This document shows, in pieces, positions 27,163 through 35,225 of a DNA stretch of 64,000 nt (positions are counted from its first letter, which is position 1; each line of letters opens with the position of its first letter). The position numbers and the translations under genes are program-made. This DNA is from Prevotella sp. GTDB lineage: Bacteria; Bacteroidota; Bacteroidia; Bacteroidales; Bacteroidaceae. The stretch is taken from NCBI GenBank assembly GCA_017475265.1, contig JAFVFY010000027.1, positions 124,001 through 188,000 of the forward strand, in the 5' to 3' direction. A model generated the notes under the pieces. The model saw only the letters and a list, made by a program, of their open reading frames with translations, was not told where the DNA came from and made no database searches.

Positions 27163-27169
27163 TAGATAA

Positions 27170-29824
27170 TTACTGCACCTTGATAATCTTGGTGTAGTAG
27201 ACACCGTTGTTCTTTGTGTACATGTCGAAGTAGGTCATGCCAGAAATCTCAGCCTCGCTACCACCAACTTCTACATAGCTGTTAGTGTCAACAGTGAACC
27301 AAGTTGTAGCGGTCTGCTCGGGGTAGATGACGCAATAGGTGTAAACATATGGGTCTGCATCAGTTCCAGCGCCTGTCTGGTAATAATAAGCAGTGCCATC
27401 CACAGGCTCAGTCTCCGTCTTTGTCACGAAATATGCACCTGACTTTACATACAATGTTGCAGTAGCAAAATCTGCGTATGCAACTTTATGTGCTTCTTTA
27501 TATGTCGAACCGTCTTTGTAGTAATAGGTCGTACCTGTAGAGGCATACTCGGTAGTTGGTGTAGCAGTACCAGAATTGTTAGTATACAGATTTCCTACGC
27601 CCTGACCGAGGAACACTGGCTGAATACCCGTAGTGGGCTTAACATACACAACATTCTTCTGGACATCAGATGCAGCTGCTACAGCAGTAGTCACATAGCG
27701 GTACTTTGTACCAGTACCGGAGAAAGATCTGGGTTCATACATAGGTGTTTCATCTGTTGATGCCTGCTTCGTGTAGACGAAAGCATAGGTTGTACTTGCT
27801 ACCGGAACGAACTTGGCAGCCTTGCCAGTGCTAACGTCAATGGAGTTACCATCCACACCGTAGGTTACCTCATCAGTTACAACCAGCAATTTGTCATCCA
27901 GAGTGCTATTTCCATCCAGATCTTCGAGACTCAACGGCTCTGTCAGGCCAACGCCGTTGCGACCCTTAATAGTATAGGATGCCTTATCATCCTCCTGATA
28001 CTGCAAAGCATCGATGACCTGAGCCTCAGTTGTGCCGTCAGCTACGGTGTAAAGAGCCACTTTGCCAGTCAGCGTTGCCAGATTGCTAGTATCCAGAGAT
28101 GGCAATAACATCTTATAGTACTTTGTTCCATCTACTGCTACTGCATCTGCTGCGCAAGGAGTATAGACATCAGTCGACGGGTTAGTATAAAGTCCAGCAA
28201 CAGATTCTCCTGCTGTTTTGCTTACTTCCTCATAAGTAGCTTCTCCATCGTTCACGGTCACGTAGATTTCACCCGTAATCTTTCCAGAGGGAGAGAGGAA
28301 GGTGTACTCGTTGTTATTCACAACCTTAGAACCGTTCTGGTAGGTGGTGATGCTGGGCGCAGATACTAGAGTGATGGTCTCCTGCGTGTAATTTCCATCC
28401 TCGGCGTTCACTACGATAGCATCGAAGGTAATAGGATAGAGTCCAGCGGGGTCACTATTAATGGTAGTGTCATCAGGATGCAACGGGTCGTAAACGCCTG
28501 TGTAGCCGTTGGTCTTGTCGCTAATCTTGAAGAGGTAGGTGTAAGCATAACCAGGCTTCCAGGTGGTATAGATGCTGGGCACCTGAGCTGTAGCACCCCG
28601 CACAACAATCTCCTCACCAGAACCGTCGATACTCTCCAAAGTGTAGTTCACGCGGAGGTTCAGGTTCGTACCATCCTCATTGGGAAGATAGAACACGTAG
28701 TAGTTGTCAGCAGCCTTGCCAGCGAAGGAGGCGGTGTTCGAGGTGCGGCCCAGATAAATGTTAAAATTACCAGCATCACCTTTTTCAGCCTCCTGACGAC
28801 CAGTGTAGTTCAGTCTACCCCAGTCAACAGTGGTAGCCTGGGTTGTACCTGTCTTTGCTGTGAACTTGATGTGAGCCTGGTTGTTGTCAGGATTGTCAGG
28901 AGTATCCATAGTGGGGAAATACACGTAGTACTTTCCCTCCGTGAAAATCTGGTTGGCAGTAGTAGTGAAGATCTTGGCGGAAGCAGCACTTGCATCATTA
29001 GAAGCAGCAGCACTGTAGAACTCCACGTTCTTCACCGAGTATCCAGGAATGGTCTCATAGAGTGCGATACGCACCTTGGTTCCGAGCTGGCGGAACTTCA
29101 GGGTGACGGGCTGTCCGTAGCCTTCAACCTCACCATATTGTCCAGCACCACTCTTCTTCACCGTCACGATGTCGGAGATGTAGCAATGGGCCAGGTCTTT
29201 TGCAGCACCTTCAAAAGTGTAAGACAGATTTGCAGGTGCAGGATCAGCAGCAGTAGGCCAAGTTTTATTCTTGCTGTTTGGAACGATAGCCGACACGCGC
29301 ACAGTTTGGGCAGCCAAGTCGGTAGTAGCGGCATCATAAATGGGTGTTATTTCCGTGAGTGTTCCACTGACATCAACTTTGCCCATGCCCCATGCAATGA
29401 AGTCATACTGGTCTTTAGAGTAATCCCAGTACTTGATTGTCTGACTTGTAATACCGTTGTCTGCGGCCCAGTAGATGGGAGCGTTTCCCACATACTCCCA
29501 GTTGGAGGAGTTCGAAGCTGTGGTGTTGGCAGTGTTCGCTTCATACGTCACTTTGTAGTTGTCGAACACGATACTACCAGGAGTAGCCGTAGCGGCGCCT
29601 TTGAAACCAGTGACCACGAACATGTTGTTCAGTAGGTCTGCAGCATCTGCATCCACGTAGTCGGCACGTGTGAAAGCGCTCTGTGAGGAGCTGAACAGGA
29701 TAGGCGCCATTCCGTTTTCCTCTACGTTATTGACGGGAGGAGCCTCAGCGATGAAAGCATCGTCTGCGCAGCTGATGAGCCCTACGGCTGCGATAGCTGC
29801 GATGAAAAAATACTTTGTTTTCAT
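27170..29824 (-). CDS. Fimbrillin family (Mfa1-like) lipoprotein (fimbrillin 1, largest)
   Basis: 884 residues; lipobox VGLISC gives Cys19. Thr-Arg-Ala at 52-54 precedes DADAADLLNNMFVVTGFKG, aligned with fimbrillin 2. The NWEYVG...QTIKYWDYSKDQYDFIAW signature is present (in parts). PITFDAIVVNAEDG and APSITTYQ are shared with fimbrillins 2 and 3. The extra length is a C-terminal run of Tyr/Thr-rich segments (for example YVKSGAYFVTK, YYYQTGAG), perhaps added domains exposed at the fibre tip. First fimbrillin in transcription order after the DUF3868 and DUF5119 genes. Pilin identity is confident; major versus tip role is not determined. Confidence 0.9.
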   Translation of the reverse strand: MKTKYFFIAAIAAVGLISCADDAFIAEAPPVNNVEENGMAPILFSSSQSAFTRADYVDADAADLLNNMFVVTGFKGAATATPGSIVFDNYKVTYEANTANTTASNSSNWEYVGNAPIYWAADNGITSQTIKYWDYSKDQYDFIAWGMGKVDVSGTLTEITPIYDAATTDLAAQTVRVSAIVPNSKNKTWPTAADPAPANLSYTFEGAAKDLAHCYISDIVTVKKSGAGQYGEVEGYGQPVTLKFRQLGTKVRIALYETIPGYSVKNVEFYSAAASNDASAASAKIFTTTANQIFTEGKYYVYFPTMDTPDNPDNNQAHIKFTAKTGTTQATTVDWGRLNYTGRQEAEKGDAGNFNIYLGRTSNTASFAGKAADNYYVFYLPNEDGTNLNLRVNYTLESIDGSGEEIVVRGATAQVPSIYTTWKPGYAYTYLFKISDKTNGYTGVYDPLHPDDTTINSDPAGLYPITFDAIVVNAEDGNYTQETITLVSAPSITTYQNGSKVVNNNEYTFLSPSGKITGEIYVTVNDGEATYEEVSKTAGESVAGLYTNPSTDVYTPCAADAVAVDGTKYYKMLLPSLDTSNLATLTGKVALYTVADGTTEAQVIDALQYQEDDKASYTIKGRNGVGLTEPLSLEDLDGNSTLDDKLLVVTDEVTYGVDGNSIDVSTGKAAKFVPVASTTYAFVYTKQASTDETPMYEPRSFSGTGTKYRYVTTAVAAASDVQKNVVYVKPTTGIQPVFLGQGVGNLYTNNSGTATPTTEYASTGTTYYYKDGSTYKEAHKVAYADFATATLYVKSGAYFVTKTETEPVDGTAYYYQTGAGTDADPYVYTYCVIYPEQTATTWFTVDTNSYVEVGGSEAEISGMTYFDMYTKNNGVYYTKIIKVQ

Positions 29825-30022
29825 AATTGTAAAGAATTAAAAAGTAAATAAAAAGGGTTAATTAAAAAGTTTGTTCATTATTTAAGTTTAATGTTCGAGG
29901 GTCCGGTTATAGATGGTTTTGTCTTGTTCCATCGTTCCGTGAGGGTCGTCAATCTTTGTCGTTAAATTTATGTCTTTATTCTTCTTGTCAGGTTTTCGGG
30001 GCTTCGCTTGGTGTCCCAGATG

Positions 30023-30367
30023 TTACCGTAGCCATGGGAACTCCTTTCTCATTTCTTCTCTCGCTTCTTCTTCTGTCAGATATTCCCCTCTGAGGTATTG
30101 TTCGTGCGACTCTTGTAGCCTGGCACGTAGCTCTTCTAGGGTGTATGGTTCGAGGTCAGAGGTGTCCTGGGTTTCCCAAGGATCCTCCTCCATCTGGTCA
30201 GCCTCCACCTCTTCTGAGATGTAGCGTATGAGGCACTGCTTGTCGTTGAGGCTCAGCACGCTGATGCGGCTGAGGAGGTCGCTGTTGCGCAGCTCGTCGC
30301 TCATGCCGTAGGTCATGGCGAGAGGTTCTGCTGCCCTGTTGGCGGTATATATATTATTGTGTTCCAT
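30023..30367 (-). CDS. Small acidic protein, possible orphan antitoxin
   Basis: 114 residues. A central LSLNDKQCLIRYISEEVE segment is followed by a strongly acidic linker and LEELRARLQESHEQYLRGEY LTEEEAREEM. This pattern resembles antitoxins of RelE/ParE-type modules in Bacteroidales, but no toxin gene follows it. It lies 42 bp downstream of an AAA-ATPase gene and 198 bp upstream of fimbrillin 1. The 29825-30022 gap holds no recognisable feature. Confidence 0.4.
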   Translation of the reverse strand: MEHNNIYTANRAAEPLAMTYGMSDELRNSDLLSRISVLSLNDKQCLIRYISEEVEADQMEEDPWETQDTSDLEPYTLEELRARLQESHEQYLRGEYLTEEEAREEMRKEFPWLR

Positions 30368-30409
30368 ATATCTTTGTTTTTTTACGCTAATTGAGATAAA
30401 TGTTTGTCG

Positions 30410-31975
30410 CTAATTGGGATAAATCTTCCATTCAGTCAGTGTGCGTGCCTCTGTGCTGAAGGCGATGCCCACTTTGTGCAGGCGACGGTCGTCGAGGGTG
30501 TAGGGCAGGAGGTACTCCTTTGTGTCTATTTGTTTAAGAGCCTCGTCGGCAGTCTTATCTATCTTCAACTCCATGACATAGATGTCGGTGGGTGTGTAGA
30601 GCACCATGTCGATGCGCCCCTTTGCCGTGCGTACCTCCTGCTGGACGTAGCGTCCCAGGAGGGAGAATACCACGTAGAGCATCGTCTGGTAGTGGCCCTC
30701 GCTGTTGGCGTTCTCTGCGTAGGGTATGGAGGCGAGGTATGCCTTCAGCGTCTGCAGGGCCTCGTTGAGGTTGTCACGGCGTATGGCGTGGTAAACATCG
30801 GCCACTATATTCCTCGCGTGGATGGGGTCACTTTCCACATAATAAGGTATCAGCGCATAGATCATGCCGTTGCGCACCTCTCGGTTGGGGTATCTCAGGG
30901 TGTAGCTTTCCGTATCGGGTTCATAGCTCTTGATAGTGAGGTAGCCGCTCTGATAGAAGAAGGGCATGGGTGTTGTCATCTTTTCTGTAGGAGCGTCAAA
31001 CTCGTATGCCTCGCACAGGCGACCGTCGTCGAAATCCATCACCTGTGTTCCGAACTTCTCTATCATGTTCAGCAGCGACGAGGGTGTGCCGGTGTCGAAC
31101 CAGAAGTCATTCGTTCTGCCCCACTTAAAAGCCTGCAGCAGACTGTAGGGGTTGTAGATGTCTTTCAGGTCATCGGCAAAGTGGTAGCCGTCGTAGTTGC
31201 GCTTCAGGCGCAGCAGGGCCTCCTCTATGCTTAGGCCAAGGTCGGCAGTGAGGTGTTCCACCCAGGGCCTCATCTGCGTCTCTAGCTCCTCCTGGGTGAT
31301 GCCACAGAGGGTAGAGTATCGGGGCATCATCGTAACCTTGTCGAGGTTGTTCAGCTCACTGAAGATGCTCACCTGCGAGAACTTGGATACACCAGTGATG
31401 AAGACGAAGCGCAGCCACGGGTCGCAGTCCTTCAGGCAGCCGAAGAGCGAACGCACGGTGGTACGCATCTCCTTCAGTTTCTCTGGCTCATGGAGCGTGG
31501 CGAGCAGAGGGGCATCGTATTCGTCGATGATGACCACGGTCTTCTCGCCCGTCTTGATGGGTAACTGCTCTATCAGGTTCTGGAACCGTGCACCTGGGGT
31601 TTCACTTGTTTTCTTAATGCCGAATTGCTCCTCATATCTGGACAGCTGAATGTCTATCTTTGCGTTGAAATCTTCCGTCGTGCCTTCCTTCATGCTGGCC
31701 AGGCTGATGAGCAGCACGGGGTGCTTTCTCCACTCCTTCTCCAGACTTTCCATAGCCAGTCCCTCAAAGAGGTCACGGCGGCCCTCGAAGTAGCTTTTCA
31801 GCGTGGAGCAGAGCAGACTCTTGCCGAAACGACGCGGACGGCTGAGGAACACATAGCTGTGCTCATTAGCCAGGCGGTAAACAAGTGCTGTCTTGTCTAC
31901 GTAGAGGTAATTGCCTTCTCTTATCTTCTCGAAGGTCTGTATACCTGTGGGCAGTGGTTTCAGTCCGTTTTTCAT
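30410..31975 (-). CDS. AAA-ATPase-like / PD-(D/E)XK nuclease family protein (copy 2)
   Basis: 521 residues. GIQTFEKIREGNYLYVDKT at the N-terminus, P-loop RPRRFGKSLL at about 46-55, Walker B-like VVIIDEYDAPLL near 150. The C-terminal GRIDMVLYTPTDIYVMELKIDK supplies the D...ExK nuclease-like core. Same subfamily as copy 1 (17085) and more distant from copy 3 (38361). Function of the family unknown. Directly before its start is an 11-codon remnant of a sister copy. It interrupts the order DUF3868, DUF5119, fimbrillin and so may be an insertion. Confidence 0.85.
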   Translation of the reverse strand: MKNGLKPLPTGIQTFEKIREGNYLYVDKTALVYRLANEHSYVFLSRPRRFGKSLLCSTLKSYFEGRRDLFEGLAMESLEKEWRKHPVLLISLASMKEGTTEDFNAKIDIQLSRYEEQFGIKKTSETPGARFQNLIEQLPIKTGEKTVVIIDEYDAPLLATLHEPEKLKEMRTTVRSLFGCLKDCDPWLRFVFITGVSKFSQVSIFSELNNLDKVTMMPRYSTLCGITQEELETQMRPWVEHLTADLGLSIEEALLRLKRNYDGYHFADDLKDIYNPYSLLQAFKWGRTNDFWFDTGTPSSLLNMIEKFGTQVMDFDDGRLCEAYEFDAPTEKMTTPMPFFYQSGYLTIKSYEPDTESYTLRYPNREVRNGMIYALIPYYVESDPIHARNIVADVYHAIRRDNLNEALQTLKAYLASIPYAENANSEGHYQTMLYVVFSLLGRYVQQEVRTAKGRIDMVLYTPTDIYVMELKIDKTADEALKQIDTKEYLLPYTLDDRRLHKVGIAFSTEARTLTEWKIYPN

Positions 31976-32008
31976 CTTTTTTTCAAAGCTCTGTATTCCT
32001 ATCGGCTA
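31976..32008 (-). pseudogene. 5'-end remnant of an AAA-ATPase-family gene
   Basis: Read on the minus strand, the bases just upstream of copy 2 translate as (I)K-stop-PIGIQSFEKK, in frame with the copy 2 ATG. They match the first residues of copy 1 (MKYPIGIQSFEKI). The start codon is ATA instead of ATG, and the Tyr codon has become TAG. It is thus a dead start of a sister gene abutting the living one. Confidence 0.7.
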
Positions 32009-32015
32009 CTTTATC

Positions 32016-33275
32016 TTACATTTCTATGACGTGTGTCACGGTGTCGGGCTCTAGTACTACGGCATCGAAGCCGGAGCCTCCCCGTCGTGAGGGGATGGGA
32101 ATGGTGTCGACATCCAGTTCTACGGTGATGACACCGCCCTTGTATCTCCTTCGCACCTGGTCTGTGACGTTGAAGACGAAGGTGGAGTCGATACCGTTGT
32201 TGAACTGCATGTCGAGGTCCATGTAGTGCTGGTTGACGTCTTTCACCTCGTCTGCCCGGCTGATGCTGTTGGCCTGGTGTCCTGGTATTCCGAAGGTCAT
32301 GAGTCGTCCTCCTATGATGTCTACCAGCTCCACTGTGTCTGATACCTCTTCGTTGCGTGTCTTGTAGGGCACCAGCGGGTGGTTTTTCTTTAATCTCACT
32401 CCGTAGTTCACGGTGACTGCATCGTCGCCTGCGCGTCCGTTGTTGAGTGTCGTTGTGCGTGCCATTCCCGAGAGGTTCGACGAACCGTCGATGCTGATGA
32501 TTCGCCCGTGGTTGTTGTGCAGTATGACCTGCGTGAGGTATATGTATGTGATGGGTCTGAGCATCATGTTGAGTGTCTTTGTCCATACGTTTTCCACAGG
32601 GTCGAAGACGAATCCGTCGAGGTTCCTGTTCACCTCCATGTCCTCCTCGTATGCGGCGAAGAGCGGCTCGGGTGCGTAGAAAGCCCTTGTGTATTTCGGC
32701 GCATGGTAACGTGACATTATCATCGACGGGTTGGTGTATGCCGTTACGCTGTCGAGTGATGATTGTTCGTCGAAGATGAGGCTCTGCACTCCGTCGAGTG
32801 TAGAAATCTGGTTCCATACGAGTATGTCCCAGAATCCATAGTCGTACTTATCGCGGGTGTGGTTTCCCTCCACGGTGCTGGCGATGACGCCTGTATGTGG
32901 TGCGTCGGGTGTGTCTCCCGTAAAGTATCTTCGCAGACTGAATACTGTAGGTTCTGCGTATCCCAGCTCTCCCCATATTCTTTTGTCTTCCTCGTCCCAT
33001 CCGTAGTACCACTCCGTCTGCCAGTCGTAGTCTATTCCAAAGGCTGTCTCGTAGTCCCAGTACACCTGCAGGTTGAGGTCGATGATGGGATAGTCGATAA
33101 TAACTTCCTTCGGGTCGTAGAGATGGAGAGGAGGCTCGGGGGAGCAGGCGGTTAAATTGATAATTGATAATTGACAATTGATAATTGTAAACAATGACAG
33201 CACGAGCTTATGCCCCTCCCAGTGGCGGGAAGAGTATATGTGGCTCTTCAAATATGTATATGCTGTCTTTATCAT
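32016..33275 (-). CDS. DUF5119-type fimbria-associated lipoprotein
   Basis: 419 residues. The signal segment FTIINCQLSIINLTAC ends in a lipobox with Cys44; these codons come from a heptanucleotide array (33155-33189). The mature part has the composition and motifs of the DUF5119 family (YPIIDLNLQVYWDYE, WDILVWNQIS, FDPVENVWTKTL) found in Bacteroidales fimbrial loci next to DUF3868 and fimbrillin genes. An anchor or accessory pilin role is likely but unproven. It lies 80 bp downstream of the DUF3868/DUF3575 gene on the same strand. Confidence 0.75.
   Translation of the reverse strand: MIKTAYTYLKSHIYSSRHWEGHKLVLSLFTIINCQLSIINLTACSPEPPLHLYDPKEVIIDYPIIDLNLQVYWDYETAFGIDYDWQTEWYYGWDEEDKRIWGELGYAEPTVFSLRRYFTGDTPDAPHTGVIASTVEGNHTRDKYDYGFWDILVWNQISTLDGVQSLIFDEQSSLDSVTAYTNPSMIMSRYHAPKYTRAFYAPEPLFAAYEEDMEVNRNLDGFVFDPVENVWTKTLNMMLRPITYIYLTQVILHNNHGRIISIDGSSNLSGMARTTTLNNGRAGDDAVTVNYGVRLKKNHPLVPYKTRNEEVSDTVELVDIIGGRLMTFGIPGHQANSISRADEVKDVNQHYMDLDMQFNNGIDSTFVFNVTDQVRRRYKGGVITVELDVDTIPIPSRRGGSGFDAVVLEPDTVTHVIEM
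33155..33189. repeat. Heptanucleotide array inside a signal peptide (aattgat type)
   Basis: Five 7-bp units aattgat/aattgac/aattgta. On the minus strand they encode residues about 29-41 of the DUF5119 lipoprotein, its hydrophobic export segment. Confidence 0.8.
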
Positions 33276-33355
33276 AATGATTATCTCTGGGATCTTTTGT
33301 ATTTAGGCCCCTCCCTCACAGGGAGGGGGTGATGGGTTTGATGGGTTTGATGGGG

Positions 33356-35029
33356 CTAATGGGGTTTTTGGGGTAGTTTCTCTTTGTTTTTAAAGCTTGC
33401 GCCTTTCTTCTGTATTCTCCTGTAGAGGAGGTCGTAGGTGAGGGTGACGCCGATGCGTGTAGGTCCTAGCCAGTTCCAGCGGTACTGGCGCTTCTTGAAG
33501 AGTTCGGAACCCTGTGTCCACTTGTAGTAGTAGAGGTCATCGCTAGTTGAAAGGGTGACGGGGTTCCCATATTGGTAGGGGTCGTACTTGCAGCGGAAGA
33601 ACCCGGCCTGCAAGCCGAACTCCAGACGCCAGTGGCCGTTGCGGGAGATGGGGGTGACGTAGCCTACTCCGAGGCCTGCTCCGTAGCCTTCGCCCACCCA
33701 ACCGCGGTTGGCGTCGAAGCAGATGCCGAAGAGACCGCCGTGGATGTAGGCCGAGGCATAGAAGCCGCTGAAGGCGGGGGAGGACTTTGGACTTCGGACT
33801 TCAGATTCTGGACTATAGACTTCAGACGTTCGACCATAGACTTCAGACTTTGGACTATAGACTTCAGACGCTAGACCATAGACTTCAGACTCTGGACTAT
33901 AGACTTCAGACTTTCGACTATAGACTTCAGACTTTGGAGTGGAGGAGCGCAGGTAGTAGCGTGCCTCTACCTGGTAATTGCGCAGCTGGAAGTACTTGTG
34001 GGCGTCGTAGTCCTGCCACCAAGGCATGTCGAAAGATGCTCCGAAGGTGAAGTGGCCGCCCTTGGGGTAGTACTCTATGGCGACGTTGGGTATGGGACAC
34101 CAGCGGTCGTAGCCGGGCATGTAGAGGGCGTAGAAGAGCAGGTTGGTCTTCACGGAGAGCAACTCGCGACGGGGAAGGATGGAGTCGAGAGGCTCGGCGG
34201 GGGGGATGGGGGCAATAGGTTCTATAGACTCTATGGGCTCAATGGGCGTTATGGGTTCAATGGGCTCAGTGGGCTTAATGGGCTCGATGGGGGCTATGGG
34301 CTCGATGGGTACTGCGGGCACGGTGAGGGGCTCTGCAGGCTTGGGAGTATACTTGCGGAGCACGATGATGAAGCGCGCGGTGCGCAGCTGTGGGAAGTAG
34401 GTGTTGAGCAACCGCTGCCAGAGCCTGCCGCCCTGCTCGGCCATGAGTTTCTGCTTCAGGCGGGACAGGTCGCTGTCGAGGAAGCTGTCACAGAGACCCT
34501 TCACGGTGGCGTAGTCGGGGTCGTCGGCACGGCGCATGAGGAGGCAGAGCGAGCGGTAGTCCTCGATGGCGTTATCCACGGAGAGCACATCGTCGCCCAG
34601 CGGGAAACGCAGGTTATCGGAGAAGAACTGGAGCAGCGCCTGTACGCGCTCGCCTCCCAAGCGGCGGTTCAGGTCTACGCTGCCTTCGGGCGAGGCCGCA
34701 CCACGCATCATCATGCTGACAAGCTGCAGGCTGTCGCCGTTGATTTGGGGGATGACAGTGGTGCGCAGCTCGTTGAGCAGGTCATCGTTCTTCGGCAACC
34801 GGCTCACCGCCACAGGGAAGGTGATGCTGGCGGCATGGTCGAAGAACTGCTCGTCGGTGAGTGTGGGGTCGGGTTCGTCATCATTAATTATATATATGTA
34901 CGCGTACTTATTATAGAACGTTGAATCAGAAAGCACAACAGCATGCACAGTGAGGGTATGAAGCAGGAGGGTGCTCCATACACCTAAAAAGGCAGACATA
35001 ATGCGTGTTTTGTTGCCCATGTGCAGCAT
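33356..35029 (-). CDS. DUF3868/DUF3575 outer-membrane protein with inserted repeats
   Basis: 557 residues (start could also be MGNKT at codon 4). N-terminal signal peptide, then a DUF3868/OmpA-like part (GAASPEGSVDLNRRLGGERV near 115-135), a proline-rich linker of IEP-type triplets (about 240-280), then a DUF3575 beta-barrel-like part (SVKTNLLFYALYMPGY and the closing GVTLTYDLLYRRIQ). Residues about 365-416 are a run of SEVYSPK-like heptads encoded by 22 heptanucleotide units. They interrupt the DUF3575 domain between a strand ending YYLRSS and GFYASAYIHGG, so may form an exposed loop. DUF3868 genes open many Bacteroidales fimbrial loci; this one is the first gene of the minus-strand cluster. 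Confidence 0.8.
   Translation of the reverse strand: MLHMGNKTRIMSAFLGVWSTLLLHTLTVHAVVLSDSTFYNKYAYIYIINDDEPDPTLTDEQFFDHAASITFPVAVSRLPKNDDLLNELRTTVIPQINGDSLQLVSMMMRGAASPEGSVDLNRRLGGERVQALLQFFSDNLRFPLGDDVLSVDNAIEDYRSLCLLMRRADDPDYATVKGLCDSFLDSDLSRLKQKLMAEQGGRLWQRLLNTYFPQLRTARFIIVLRKYTPKPAEPLTVPAVPIEPIAPIEPIKPTEPIEPITPIEPIESIEPIAPIPPAEPLDSILPRRELLSVKTNLLFYALYMPGYDRWCPIPNVAIEYYPKGGHFTFGASFDMPWWQDYDAHKYFQLRNYQVEARYYLRSSTPKSEVYSRKSEVYSPESEVYGLASEVYSPKSEVYGRTSEVYSPESEVRSPKSSPAFSGFYASAYIHGGLFGICFDANRGWVGEGYGAGLGVGYVTPISRNGHWRLEFGLQAGFFRCKYDPYQYGNPVTLSTSDDLYYYKWTQGSELFKKRQYRWNWLGPTRIGVTLTYDLLYRRIQKKGASFKNKEKLPQKPH
33782..33935. repeat. 22-unit heptanucleotide array within the DUF3575 domain
   Basis: 154 bp = 22 x 7 without slippage. 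Units vary around agacttc, ggactat, agacttt. The unit type matches the intergenic arrays at 43809 and 54589 (agtctga/agtctaa read on the other phase). Confidence 0.9.
34196..34315. repeat. Nine-bp-period array coding the IEP linker
   Basis: Units of the type aatgggctc/tatgggctc encode repeated Ile-Glu-Pro on the minus strand. A similar 9-bp array (tgatgggtt) lies in the intergenic DNA at 33326-33365, just past the stop. Confidence 0.7.
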
Positions 35030-35058
35030 TTTCTTATGCTTTTGTATATAATATCTTG

Positions 35059-35066
35059 CAAAGATA
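35059..35066 (-). promoter_or_regulatory. Bacteroidetes -7 box, DUF3868 gene
   Basis: TATCTTTG on the minus strand (TAnnTTTG consensus), 30 bp upstream of the DUF3868/DUF3575 start. No good -33 TTTG at the right distance was found. Confidence 0.5.
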
Positions 35067-35186
35067 CAGATTTATATAAAAATATTCCATTATTTATCAA
35101 AAATAATTGAACAAATTAATTCTTTTTAACTGTAAACAATTTGCACAGAAATTGTACAGTACACTTTTACGTTAAACATTGGTAAA

Positions 35187-35220
35187 GTTGGCGTTATTCC
35201 ATATTTTTGGTGTAATTTTG
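35187..35220 (+). promoter_or_regulatory. Bacteroidetes promoter of lptD, abutting the start codon
   Basis: GTTG at 35187-35190, 22 bp, then TAATTTTG at 35213-35220. The only plausible start, GTG at 35226, follows the -7 box by 5 nt, so the transcript may be leaderless. Confidence 0.55.
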
Positions 35221-35225
35221 CAGCC

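Noticed and set aside
28478-29635. 385-aa plus-strand ORF
   Set aside because: Antisense shadow of fimbrillin 1, no start context or domain.
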